Shown: positions 41,807 through 50,683 of the stretch, in pieces
How the letters are laid out: each line of letters begins with the position of its first letter
Position numbering within the stretch: position 1 is the stretch's first letter
DNA from: Clostridia bacterium
Lineage (GTDB): Bacteria > Bacillota > Clostridia > Oscillospirales > CAG-272
Reading direction: 5' to 3'
Length of the DNA: 64,000 nt
Assembly: GCA_017537175.1 (NCBI GenBank)
Contig: JAFYLH010000012.1
Coordinates: forward strand, 1-64,000
Translations under genes and position numbers: made by a program
Notes under the pieces: model-generated
Told to the model about the DNA's origin: nothing
Databases searched by the model: none
Seen by the model: only the letters and a program-made list of their open reading frames with translations

Positions 41807-43225
41807 ATGGTTTTTAGTTCAACGATATTTCTGTGTGTCTTTTTGCCATTGGTGCTGTTGCTCTATTATGCGATACCGGGCAAATGGTCTAAAAATATAA
41901 TATTACTTGTATTCAGCCTTGTTTTTTACGGCTGGGGAGAACCGAGACTGGTGGTTCTTATGGTGGTCTCACTTATTATGAACTATCTGTTCGGTATACT
42001 TATGCACCATAGCCACCTAAGAAACAAAAAGGGAAGAGTGTGGCTGTGGCTTGCGGTCATATTTAATATAGGACTTTTGTTCTACTTTAAGTATTTTACC
42101 TTTACGGCAGAAAGCATTGCGGCTTTAACAGGAGCAGACTGGGTAATAAAGGAGATAGCCCTGCCTGTGGGAATATCCTTCTATACCTTCCAGGGTATGA
42201 GCTATGTAATCGATGTTTACCGTGAGGATGTCAATGTCAAGCCTATGGTGCAGAAGAACCCCATCAAGGTTGCTCTTTATATTGCCATGTTCCCTCAGCT
42301 TATTGCAGGACCTATTGTCCGCTACGAGGATGTCCTGCCTTACCTTGACAAGCGTAACCACAGCTTTGAAAAGTTTGCCGAGGGTGTTGAGGTTTTTATA
42401 ATCGGTCTTTCAAAAAAGGTCATATTTGCCAACATCTTAGGTGAGGTGGCGACCTCCCTTATGGAGACCAACGCGGGGATGATAGGCACAGCCCACGCCT
42501 GGTTTGGAGCCATCTGCTATTCGCTTCAGATCTTTTATGATTTTTCGGGCTATTCCGAGATGGCAATAGGTCTGGGCAAGATGTTCGGCTTTGAGTTTAT
42601 GCAGAACTTCAACTTCCCCTACATATCCCGTTCTATCACCGAGTTCTGGAGGCGTTGGCATATATCCCTTTCCGGCTGGTTCAGAGATTATCTCTACATA
42701 CCCTTAGGCGGTAACAGACGGGGTAATGTATATTTTAACCTGTTTGTGGTCTTTCTTGCTACCGGTATATGGCACGGTGCGGCTTGGGGCTTCATTATAT
42801 GGGGTCTGTGGCACGGAGCCTTTATGCTTATAGAACGCATACTCAAAAAGCATCCCCTGCCCGTAAAGCTGCCAAGGTTTATATCCTCACCCTTAGGCTG
42901 GATATATTCAATGCTTGTGGTCATTTTCGGCTGGGTACTGTTCAGAATTGTAGATCTCGGTGCAACATTTGACTATATCAAGCTTATGTTTGGCATAGGT
43001 CAGCCCGAGTATGTAAGATACGGAGTTATGTATTATCTCAATCCCCGTATAATTACAGTCCTTGCGGCGGCAATAATCTGCTGCTTCCCCTGGAAGAATT
43101 ATATCAGACCCAGAGGCGCGGTGTTTACCTTCTTTAAGCGTGTGGCCTTGATAGCACTTCTTGTTATCTGCTTTATGCTTATAACCAACAGCACCTTTAA
43201 CCCCTTTATTTACTACCAGTTTTAG
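41807..43225 (+). CDS. MBOAT-family O-acyltransferase (AlgI/DltB-like)
   Basis: 472-residue multi-pass membrane protein that should pass acetyl groups across the membrane for O-acetylation of a surface polymer. About 11-12 hydrophobic helices. The MBOAT catalytic His lies in GIWHGAAWGFIIWGLWHG (about residue 320), and FPQLIAGPIVRYEDVLPYL and FWRRWHISLSGWFRDYLYIPLGGNR are classical AlgI segments. The next gene, 9 bases on, is the DHHW/AlgJ-like partner. Confidence 0.93.
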   Translation: MVFSSTIFLCVFLPLVLLLYYAIPGKWSKNIILLVFSLVFYGWGEPRLVVLMVVSLIMNYLFGILMHHSHLRNKKGRVWLWLAVIFNIGLLFYFKYFTFTAESIAALTGADWVIKEIALPVGISFYTFQGMSYVIDVYREDVNVKPMVQKNPIKVALYIAMFPQLIAGPIVRYEDVLPYLDKRNHSFEKFAEGVEVFIIGLSKKVIFANILGEVATSLMETNAGMIGTAHAWFGAICYSLQIFYDFSGYSEMAIGLGKMFGFEFMQNFNFPYISRSITEFWRRWHISLSGWFRDYLYIPLGGNRRGNVYFNLFVVFLATGIWHGAAWGFIIWGLWHGAFMLIERILKKHPLPVKLPRFISSPLGWIYSMLVVIFGWVLFRIVDLGATFDYIKLMFGIGQPEYVRYGVMYYLNPRIITVLAAAIICCFPWKNYIRPRGAVFTFFKRVALIALLVICFMLITNSTFNPFIYYQF

Positions 43226-43234
43226 GAGGCGTTT

Positions 43235-44350
43235 ATGAAAAAGCTTGGAAATATCATATTTTGCCTTCTGTTTGCGGTGTTGCTGGCGTTACCCTTTGTT
43301 TTTACCAATTTTGAAAAGAATGTCAAGTCCGAAATTGACGGAAAGGACCTGCCCGAGCTTGAGACGGACAGCATTGAGAGCTTTGTAAAAAGTGCGGACG
43401 AATACCTTGACAAGCGTATAGGCTTCCGTGCCGAGACTCTTGAGCTGTATCAGCAGATCAACGATAAGCTCTTTTCCGAGATGGAGCATCCCAACCATAT
43501 GTACGGCAAGAACGGACATATGTATTACAAATGGGATAATTATATAGCAGACTGGCAGCACCTTAATCTTGATAAGGAATGGGCAGACGGCTTTGCCGCC
43601 GAGATCAAGGGCTTTCAGGATTACTCAGGGTCAAAGGGCAAGAGCTTCATATATGCTCTGCTCCCCGACAAAAAGACGGTGTATCCCGAGTATTTCCCCG
43701 ACGGATATAATGTTAAGGGGGATGTGTCCAGAACAGACCAGCTTTTAGCTGCTCTTGAAGAGCATGAGGTCAACTACTACTGGGCGCTTGATACCATGCT
43801 TGAGGGCAAAAGGACAATGGCGGTCAACAACAAAAAGTATGACATAACCCATTGGAACGAAAACGGTACATTTATTGTTGTAAGCGAAATGCTTACAAGG
43901 GTAGGTCTTGAGCCCTTGGATATAGCCGACTACGAGGTAACCCAAAAGCTCGAAAAATATCTGCCTAACTCTGATTTTGTTATAAACGAGGAGGTTCCCC
44001 TCTATACCTTAACAGATCAGAAGGCTGTGCTTGACCGAACCTGGCATACACAAAATGAGCTATATTTTCCGGACGGAGAAAACCTGCATTATTTCTCTTA
44101 TCACCGTAATCCCGAAAATGCCGATGCACCTAAGCTTCTTGTCATCCACGACAGCTATCTTGCCGAAAAGGAAAAGTTCTTCTGCGAGAGTGTAAGCGAG
44201 CTTTTCTTTATCCACAGGGACAATATCAAAAATCAGGATGCCTTTAAATATTATGTGGATATTATTGACCCCGATATCATAATATTTGAAAATCCCGAAA
44301 GAAGTCTTATGCGTTTTAACTTTAACGGAGCATTCAATAACAATCAATAA
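43235..44350 (+). CDS. DHHW/AlgJ-like acetylation partner
   Basis: 371-residue protein with an N-terminal membrane anchor (about 5-25) and an extracytoplasmic SGNH-like domain of the AlgJ/AlgX-related DHHW family. YDITHWNENGTF (about residue 205) is the family's D-x-x-HW motif, and HDSYLAEKEKFF (about 305) supplies the Asp-Ser pair. It should complete O-acetyl transfer begun by the MBOAT protein. AGGAGG precedes the ATG. Polymer target unknown. Confidence 0.85.
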   Translation: MKKLGNIIFCLLFAVLLALPFVFTNFEKNVKSEIDGKDLPELETDSIESFVKSADEYLDKRIGFRAETLELYQQINDKLFSEMEHPNHMYGKNGHMYYKWDNYIADWQHLNLDKEWADGFAAEIKGFQDYSGSKGKSFIYALLPDKKTVYPEYFPDGYNVKGDVSRTDQLLAALEEHEVNYYWALDTMLEGKRTMAVNNKKYDITHWNENGTFIVVSEMLTRVGLEPLDIADYEVTQKLEKYLPNSDFVINEEVPLYTLTDQKAVLDRTWHTQNELYFPDGENLHYFSYHRNPENADAPKLLVIHDSYLAEKEKFFCESVSELFFIHRDNIKNQDAFKYYVDIIDPDIIIFENPERSLMRFNFNGAFNNNQ

Positions 44351-44352
44351 CC

Positions 44353-44374
44353 AAGGAGCTGTTAACAGCTCCTT
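44353..44374 (+). terminator. Terminator palindrome, copy 1
   Basis: Perfect 22-base palindrome (half-site AAGGAGCTGTT). An identical copy lies at 44651. Confidence 0.75.
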
Positions 44375-44375
44375 T

Positions 44376-44618
44376 CAGACTGTCGAAAAAGTCGGTCGGA
44401 CGTGTTAAATAAATATATCTTTGGTTTATTACCCCAACCAACAGACGATGATTAAATATTTATCATTGCTCCCAATATAGTCAGATAAGTATTCAAAAGT
44501 GGTATATACATCGAGTATACACCACTTTTTCACACTTTTCCGCGAAAAGGGTCACTACTGTACTTAGTACACCTACGGACCCTTTTCACGAAAACCTACC
44601 TTCCTTTTTCGAAGTCTG
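44376..44618. mobile_element. MITE-like element without genes
   Basis: Ends are imperfect inverted repeats (CAGACTGTCGAAAAAG at the left, CTTTTTCGAAGTCTG at the right). Inside are two long hairpins (AAAGTGGT..ACCACTTT near 44490-44527 and AAAAGGGT..ACCCTTTT near 44546-44586). No reading frame. About 243 bases. The flanking terminator palindromes are identical, as if the element entered next to a duplicated terminator. Confidence 0.5.
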
Positions 44619-44619
44619 C

Positions 44620-44649
44620 CAGCGTGTCGATAGGTTTATCGACACGCTG
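44620..44649 (+). repeat. Thirteen-base hairpin
   Basis: CAGCGTGTCGATA / TATCGACACGCTG with loop GGTT, between the MITE-like element and terminator copy 2. Confidence 0.7.
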
Positions 44650-44650
44650 C

Positions 44651-44672
44651 AAGGAGCTGTTAACAGCTCCTT
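44651..44672 (+). terminator. Terminator palindrome, copy 2
   Basis: Identical to 44353-44374 and followed by TTTTG. Confidence 0.75.
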
Positions 44673-44742
44673 TTGTTGTGGTCAAAATATACATAAAATG
44701 GCGGAAATATTGATTTTTTTTAAATAAAACGATATATTTCTA

Positions 44743-44771
44743 TTGCAACTGACTGTGATTTGGAGTATAAT
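44743..44771 (+). promoter_or_regulatory. Promoter of the glgBCDA genes
   Basis: TTGCAA, 17-base spacer, TATAAT. The region CTATTGCAACTGACTG is nearly repeated at the glgP promoter. Confidence 0.75.
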
Positions 44772-44812
44772 AAAAGGGAGAAAGTGTAATTTGTCAAAAG
44801 GAGTGATCTGCC

Positions 44813-46726
44813 GTGGAAAAAGAGCTTAGTAATTTAGCGGCATATCTGTTTCACGAGGGTACCAACAGTACTGCGTACGACTATTTCGGTGCGCATTTTG
44901 AGGACGGAGAGTATGTTTTTCGTGTGTGGGCACCTAATGCCGGTGCCGCATACGTAACAGGACTTTTCAACTCTTGGTCCAAGGCTGATCCTATGTATGC
45001 CGTGGATGATGCGGGTATATGGGAATGCAAGATATCAAAGGACCGTTTTGGTGACGGATATAACTATAAATACATATTTGAAAATAACGGACGGGATATA
45101 TACAAAAGCGATCCCTATGCCTTTTATTCTGAGCTCCCCCCCGAAACAGCCTCACGTTACTATGATATAAGCGGTTATGACTGGCACGACCTTAAATGGA
45201 TGAGGGAACGCAGAAAGCGCTTCTGCCGTGAGAATGTATACCGTGAGCCTATAAATATATATGAGGTGCATCTCGAGTCCTGGAAAAGACATGAGGACGG
45301 CACACTTCTCAGCTACAAGGAGATAGCAGAGGAGCTGTGTCCCTATCTTATACAGATGGGATATACCCACGTGGAGCTTTTACCCATAACCGAGTATCCC
45401 TTTGACGGCTCCTGGGGTTATCAGGTAACAGGATACTTTGCTCCCACCAGCCGCTTTGGTACACCAAAGGACTTTATGGAGTTTGTGGATATTATGCATT
45501 GCGCAGGTATAGGTGTCATCCTTGACTGGGTTCCTGCCCATTTCCCCAAGGACGCCCACGGACTTTGTGAATATGACGGCGGCTATCTGTATGAATATCA
45601 GGGCTTTGACCGTATGGAGCAGGCTGATTGGGGAACAAGACGCTTTGATGTGGGCAGGGAAGAGGTACAGTCATTCCTTATTTCAAGTGCCGTTTACTGG
45701 GCAGGCGAATTTCACATTGACGGCTTAAGGGTAGATGCGGTGGCATCAATGCTCTATCTTGATTTTGGCAGAAACGAGGGTGAGTGGATACCCAATGTTT
45801 ACGGTGACAACCGCTGCCTTGAGGCAATAGCCTTCTTCCGTAAGTTCAATTCGGTTATGGCTACGGCTTTCCCCGGTGTTATGACCATAGCGGAGGAATC
45901 CTCTGACTGGCCTAACCTTACCACATTTGAAAATGACGGTCTTGGCTTTACAATGAAGTGGAATATGGGATGGATGAACGATACCTTGGCTTATGCAGAG
46001 CTTGATCCCATATACCGTAAGTACAAGCACGACAAGCTTACATTCACAATGATGTATGCTTATAACGAAAAATACGTTCTGCCCATATCCCACGATGAGG
46101 TGGTACACGGCAAAAAGTCCTTCCTCGACAAGATGCCGGGGGACTATGACACCAAGTTTGCAGGCTCAAAGCTGTTCCAGACTTATATGATGACTATGCC
46201 CGGCAAAAAGCTCACCTTTATGGGCAACGAGATAGGTCAGTTCAGAGAGTGGGCGTATAAGGACAGCGTAGAGTGGTTTATGCTGGGGTACGATAAGCAC
46301 GCAAGGCATCAGCTCTATTGGGCAAGGCTCAATCATCTGTATCTTGAAAACCCCTGCTTCTGGGAGCAGGACGGCAGCTGGGCAGGCTTTAGCTGGATAG
46401 ACGCGGATAATGCAGACGAAAGTATGCTTTCATACCGACGCTTTGACAAAAAAGGCAGGGAGCTTATTGTTATACTTAACTTCACTCCCATATGCCGCAA
46501 GGGCTACCGTGTAGGTGTACCCTACAGGGGCAGCTATGAGGAGGTGCTGTCAAGCGACAGTATATGCTACGGCGGCTACGGAGTAGAAAACGGCATTATG
46601 AAGACCGATGATATTCCTTGGCAGAATATGCCTTATTCTATAGTGGCGGACATACCCTCTATGGGTGCGCTTATTATCCGCTGCAAGAGAAAATCTCCCG
46701 TAAGAAAAAACAAAAATAAAAAATAA
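44813..46726 (+). CDS. glgB: 1,4-alpha-glucan branching enzyme
   Basis: 637-residue GH13 enzyme that makes alpha-1,6 branches in glycogen. N-terminal CBM48 domain (about 25-115, FRVWAPNAGAAYVTG), catalytic barrel with nucleophile Asp308 in DGLRVDAV, acid/base Glu361 in IAEESSDWP and the SHDEV motif (Asp428), then a C-terminal beta domain. Starts at GTG 44813 after AAAGGAG. The basic tail (KRKSPVRKNKNKK) is unusual but short. First gene of glgB-C-D-A. Confidence 0.96.
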   Translation: MEKELSNLAAYLFHEGTNSTAYDYFGAHFEDGEYVFRVWAPNAGAAYVTGLFNSWSKADPMYAVDDAGIWECKISKDRFGDGYNYKYIFENNGRDIYKSDPYAFYSELPPETASRYYDISGYDWHDLKWMRERRKRFCRENVYREPINIYEVHLESWKRHEDGTLLSYKEIAEELCPYLIQMGYTHVELLPITEYPFDGSWGYQVTGYFAPTSRFGTPKDFMEFVDIMHCAGIGVILDWVPAHFPKDAHGLCEYDGGYLYEYQGFDRMEQADWGTRRFDVGREEVQSFLISSAVYWAGEFHIDGLRVDAVASMLYLDFGRNEGEWIPNVYGDNRCLEAIAFFRKFNSVMATAFPGVMTIAEESSDWPNLTTFENDGLGFTMKWNMGWMNDTLAYAELDPIYRKYKHDKLTFTMMYAYNEKYVLPISHDEVVHGKKSFLDKMPGDYDTKFAGSKLFQTYMMTMPGKKLTFMGNEIGQFREWAYKDSVEWFMLGYDKHARHQLYWARLNHLYLENPCFWEQDGSWAGFSWIDADNADESMLSYRRFDKKGRELIVILNFTPICRKGYRVGVPYRGSYEEVLSSDSICYGGYGVENGIMKTDDIPWQNMPYSIVADIPSMGALIIRCKRKSPVRKNKNKK

Positions 46727-46752
46727 ACTATCATATATAAGGAGGATCCGGA

Positions 46753-47940
46753 ATGTTCAAAAAGAAAGAGTGTGTGGCTATGCTTCTGGCAGGCGGACAG
46801 GGTAGCCGTTTATATGCACTTACACAAAATGTGGCAAAGCCTGCTGTTCCCTTTGGCGGCAAGTACCGTATTATCGACTTCCCGCTGTCTAACTGTACAA
46901 ACTCAGGTATTGATACCGTCGGTGTTCTGACCCAGTATCAGCCCCTTGTGCTTAACGATTACATAGGAAACGGCTTGCCGTGGGATCTTGACCGTACCTT
47001 TGGCGGTGTCAAGATACTGCCCCCCTATCAGGGTAAGGATTCTGCCGACTGGTACAAGGGTACTGCCAATGCCATCTATCAGAATATGCAGTTTATCGAT
47101 CAGTATGATGCGGACTATGTGCTCATACTTTCGGGTGACCATATTTACAAGATGGACTATGCAAAGATGCTTGAGTACCATAAGAAGAACAATGCTGACT
47201 GTACCATTGCGGTAATTGATGTACCCATCGAAGAGGCAAGCCGCTTCGGTATTATGTCGGTAAACGAGGATGACAGCATCTTCAAGTTCTCGGAAAAGCC
47301 CAAGAATCCCGATTCTACCCTTGCATCTATGGGTATATACATATTCAATAAGAAGACTCTCTTTGATTATCTTACAGCCGATGCCAAGGATCCCGGTTCG
47401 GCAAACGACTTTGGTAAGAATATTATTCCCAATATGCTTAATGCCAAGGAGCGTATGTTTGCATACCGCTTTGAGGGCTATTGGAAGGATGTGGGAACTC
47501 TCTCCAGCCTTTGGGAAGCAAATATGGATCTTCTGGGCGAAAAGCCCGTATTCTCCCTTGACGATGAAAAGTGGAGAATGTTTACAAGACACGGTGCAAG
47601 ATCACCTCAGTATATAGGAGAGGGTGCAAAGATCAAGAACTCTATTGTAAGCGAGGGCTGTAAGATATACGGCACCGTAGAAAACTCGGTACTGTTCGGT
47701 GATGTTACCGTTATGCCCGGTGCTGTGGTTAAGGACAGCGTTGTGCTTAACGGCTGTTATATCTCGGCAGGCGCCAACGTTAACTATGCAATACTCGATT
47801 CAAATGTTAAGATAGGTGCAGGCGTAGTGCTTGGCGGTGACAAGACCGTAGCACCCGACGTTACCGTTATCGGCGCGGGCACCGTTATTGCCGACGGCGA
47901 AAAGATAGAAGCGGGAAGCATGATTCCCGACGTAAGATAA
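46753..47940 (+). CDS. glgC: Glucose-1-phosphate adenylyltransferase, catalytic subunit
   Basis: 395-residue enzyme making ADP-glucose from glucose 1-phosphate and ATP, the committed step of glycogen synthesis. N-terminal nucleotidyltransferase with [13 protein letters not shown] and [19 protein letters not shown], Asp in [10 protein letters not shown], and a C-terminal left-handed beta-helix ([18 protein letters not shown]). AAGGAGG upstream. Followed 12 bases on by glgD. Confidence 0.96.
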   Translation: MFKKKECVAMLLAGGQGSRLYALTQNVAKPAVPFGGKYRIIDFPLSNCTNSGIDTVGVLTQYQPLVLNDYIGNGLPWDLDRTFGGVKILPPYQGKDSADWYKGTANAIYQNMQFIDQYDADYVLILSGDHIYKMDYAKMLEYHKKNNADCTIAVIDVPIEEASRFGIMSVNEDDSIFKFSEKPKNPDSTLASMGIYIFNKKTLFDYLTADAKDPGSANDFGKNIIPNMLNAKERMFAYRFEGYWKDVGTLSSLWEANMDLLGEKPVFSLDDEKWRMFTRHGARSPQYIGEGAKIKNSIVSEGCKIYGTVENSVLFGDVTVMPGAVVKDSVVLNGCYISAGANVNYAILDSNVKIGAGVVLGGDKTVAPDVTVIGAGTVIADGEKIEAGSMIPDVR

Positions 47941-47952
47941 GGGGGCGATCAT

Positions 47953-49089
47953 ATGAAAGCAGCAGGCTTGATCTTATCAAATATACATGACAGAAATATT
48001 CCCGAGCTGACCGCAAAAAGAACTATGGCATCTGTGCCCTTTGGCGGCAGATACAGACTTATAGACTTTCCCCTTTCCAATATGGTCAACAGCGGTATTA
48101 CCAAGGTGGGTATAGTAACACACGACAACTACCGTTCTCTTATCGACCATATAGGAACAGGTAAGGACTGGGACCTTGCACGCCGTAACGGAGGTATTAT
48201 ACTTCTGCCTCCCTTTATAACAGCCTTTGACAGTCCCAAAGCAAACAAGCTCTACACCACCCGCCTTGAGGCTCTTATGGGTGTTATGGAGTTTATCACC
48301 TCCTGCAGTGAGGATGTTATAGTCCTCTCTGACAGCGATGTTGTGTGCAATATGGATCTTCGTGACGTTATAAAACAGCACGAGGATACAGGTGCTGATG
48401 TTACCGTAGTTGTGCGCGAAAAGGATATGAACGAGGCAGAAAGAAAAGCCACCAACTCTATAGTTATCTCTGACGGGGACGGCAATATCAAGGAATTTAT
48501 AGAGAATAATGCAGCTGTAAGCGGCAAGTGCGATGTAAGCATGAATATAGTTGTTATTACCCGTACCTTCCTTGTAACCCTGCTCAACACTTCAATTGCT
48601 CACGGCCTTAAGGGCTTCTACAGTCAGGCACTTCCTTTCCTCTTCGGTCAGGCTGTGTACAAGACATACCGCTATGACGGACACTGTGCCGAGATCGGCG
48701 ATCTCTGCAAGTATTTCTCTGCAAATATGCAGCTGCTTAAGGATGCTACCCGTGACGAGCTGTTCTCCAATAAGGAAAGACCTATCCTCACCAAGGTACG
48801 CAACACTCCCCCCACACAGTACGGCGAAAATGCCAAGGTATCAAACTCACTTATTGCCGACGGCTGTGTTATAGACGGTACTGTAGAAAACTGCATACTC
48901 TTCAGAGGTGTACATATAAAGAAGGGTGCTGTTGTTAAGAATTCTATTCTGCTTCAGGACAGCTGGGTAGGCGAGAATGCAGGACTTAACTGCGTAATAA
49001 GCGATAAGAACGTATTTGTACGTGACGGTGTAAACCTGTGCGGACACGAGACTATGCCCTTCTATATTGCGAAAGGAAAGATGATTTAA
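47953..49089 (+). CDS. glgD: GlgD, non-catalytic subunit of ADP-glucose pyrophosphorylase
   Basis: 378-residue paralogue of GlgC. The nucleotide loop is degenerate: LILSNIHDRNIPELT replaces LAGGxGxRL, so it should be regulatory, as shown for Firmicutes GlgC/GlgD. PFGGRYRLIDFPLSN and the C-terminal beta-helix are kept. The pair GlgC/GlgD is typical of Firmicutes. Confidence 0.94.
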   Translation: MKAAGLILSNIHDRNIPELTAKRTMASVPFGGRYRLIDFPLSNMVNSGITKVGIVTHDNYRSLIDHIGTGKDWDLARRNGGIILLPPFITAFDSPKANKLYTTRLEALMGVMEFITSCSEDVIVLSDSDVVCNMDLRDVIKQHEDTGADVTVVVREKDMNEAERKATNSIVISDGDGNIKEFIENNAAVSGKCDVSMNIVVITRTFLVTLLNTSIAHGLKGFYSQALPFLFGQAVYKTYRYDGHCAEIGDLCKYFSANMQLLKDATRDELFSNKERPILTKVRNTPPTQYGENAKVSNSLIADGCVIDGTVENCILFRGVHIKKGAVVKNSILLQDSWVGENAGLNCVISDKNVFVRDGVNLCGHETMPFYIAKGKMI

Positions 49090-49096
49090 TATTAGT

Positions 49097-50536
49097 ATGA
49101 AAAAGATTTTATATGTAGGCAGCGAATGTATGCCCTTTGCCGCAACAGGCGGCTTGGGCGACGTTATGGGCAGTCTCCCCGCAGCTCTCAAGAGCCACGG
49201 CGGGGATGACGTGGATGTACGCTGTGTTATTCCGCTCTATGACAAGGTAGGTGCAGAATGGCGTGCTCAGATGAAGACAGAGGCGGTGTTTACCGTAGAG
49301 CTTGGCTGGCGTAAGCAGTACTGCGGTATCCTCTCTCTTGAAAAGGACGGAGTTATCTATTATTTTATAGACAACGAATATTACTTTAAGCGCGGTGCGC
49401 TCTACGGTCATATGGATGACGGCGAGAGATATGCCTTCTTCTCCCGCGCGGTTATAGAAATGCTTTCTCATATAGATTTTTATCCCGACATTCTCCATGC
49501 CAACGACTGGCAGAGTGCAATGAGCGTGGTATATCTTAACCTCTGCTACAGACAGATAGCGGGATATGAGAATATCAAGACCGTATTTACCATACATAAC
49601 ATCGAGTATCAGGGTAAATATGATATGGCAATACTTGCAGATATATTCGGTCTTGACTGGAAGCACGTAGGTCTTATGGAGTGGGAAAACTCTATGAACC
49701 TTATGAAGGCGGCTATAGTTTGTGCCGACCGTGTAAGCACGGTAAGCCCCAGCTACGCAGGTGAGATCCAGACCCCCGAGTATGCCCACGGTCTTGACAG
49801 CCTGTTACGCGAGCACAGCTACAAGCTCTGCGGAATCCTTAACGGTATAGATTATATATACAACGATCCCCACAATGATCCCGACATAGCAAAGAAATTT
49901 ATGTGGAGAAGCCTTAAGGGCAAGGCTAAAAACAAGCTTGCTCTTCAAAGAGAGCTGGGTCTGCCCGAAAGAGCGGATGTGCCTATGTACTCTATTATTT
50001 CAAGACTTGTTGCCCATAAGGGAACAGATCTTGTCTGCGAGATAGGCTACAGAATGATGGCAGAAAAGGATGCACAGCTGGTGGTGCTGGGAACGGGAAA
50101 CGGCGGATACGAGGACTATTTCCTTGAGCTGGAAAGACAGTTCCCCGATAAGGTAAGAGCACTTATCACCTATGACCGCAAGCTCTCCAAGCGTATCTAC
50201 GCGGCAACAGATCTGTTCATTATGCCCTCCAAGAGCGAGCCCTGCGGTCTCTCTCAGATGATAGCATCCCGTTACGGTGCTGTGCCTATCACCCGTGAGA
50301 CAGGCGGACTTGCAGACTCTATCAAGGGCTATTGGGTAGACAAGGGTGAGATCAAGGGTAACGGCTTTACCTTTGCCAACTATTCTTCCACAGAGCTGTA
50401 TGACCGTATCTGTGCGGCATATGAGCTTTATCGTGATGAAAAGGCATTCCGCAAGCTGCAGCAGAAGGTAATGAAAACAGACTTCTCCTGGGCTGTTTCT
50501 GCGGTAAGTTATATGGAAATGTATAACGGAATATAG
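49097..50536 (+). CDS. glgA: Glycogen synthase (ADP-glucose type)
   Basis: 479-residue GT5 glycosyltransferase adding glucose from ADP-glucose to glycogen. Two Rossmann domains; FTIHNIEYQG (about 165), SRLVAHKG and the SKSEPCGLSQM donor site (about 375) are present. The N-terminal KTGGL motif reads AATGGLGDV, with Ala16 where Lys is usual. Last gene of glgB-C-D-A, followed by a terminator. Confidence 0.95.
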   Translation: MKKILYVGSECMPFAATGGLGDVMGSLPAALKSHGGDDVDVRCVIPLYDKVGAEWRAQMKTEAVFTVELGWRKQYCGILSLEKDGVIYYFIDNEYYFKRGALYGHMDDGERYAFFSRAVIEMLSHIDFYPDILHANDWQSAMSVVYLNLCYRQIAGYENIKTVFTIHNIEYQGKYDMAILADIFGLDWKHVGLMEWENSMNLMKAAIVCADRVSTVSPSYAGEIQTPEYAHGLDSLLREHSYKLCGILNGIDYIYNDPHNDPDIAKKFMWRSLKGKAKNKLALQRELGLPERADVPMYSIISRLVAHKGTDLVCEIGYRMMAEKDAQLVVLGTGNGGYEDYFLELERQFPDKVRALITYDRKLSKRIYAATDLFIMPSKSEPCGLSQMIASRYGAVPITRETGGLADSIKGYWVDKGEIKGNGFTFANYSSTELYDRICAAYELYRDEKAFRKLQQKVMKTDFSWAVSAVSYMEMYNGI

Positions 50537-50551
50537 CTATAAATACAAAAT

Positions 50552-50575
50552 ACGACCGATTTTGGTCGTTTTTTG
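50552..50575 (+). terminator. Terminator of glgA
   Basis: ACGACC-GATTTT-GGTCGT followed by T run, with flanking AAATACAAAA / TTTTGTATTT extending the pairing. Confidence 0.8.
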
Positions 50576-50617
50576 TATTTTATATTAACAATTTATCTAA
50601 TTTTTGTTAAAACACTA

Positions 50618-50646
50618 TTGCAAATGATTGGATATTGTGTTATTAT
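50618..50646 (+). promoter_or_regulatory. Promoter of glgP
   Basis: TTGCAA, 17-base spacer, TATTAT; shares CTATTGCAA and TGA-TG with the glgB promoter. Confidence 0.7.
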
Positions 50647-50683
50647 ACATTATTATTTGATCTATATCGAAAGGTTTATATAA

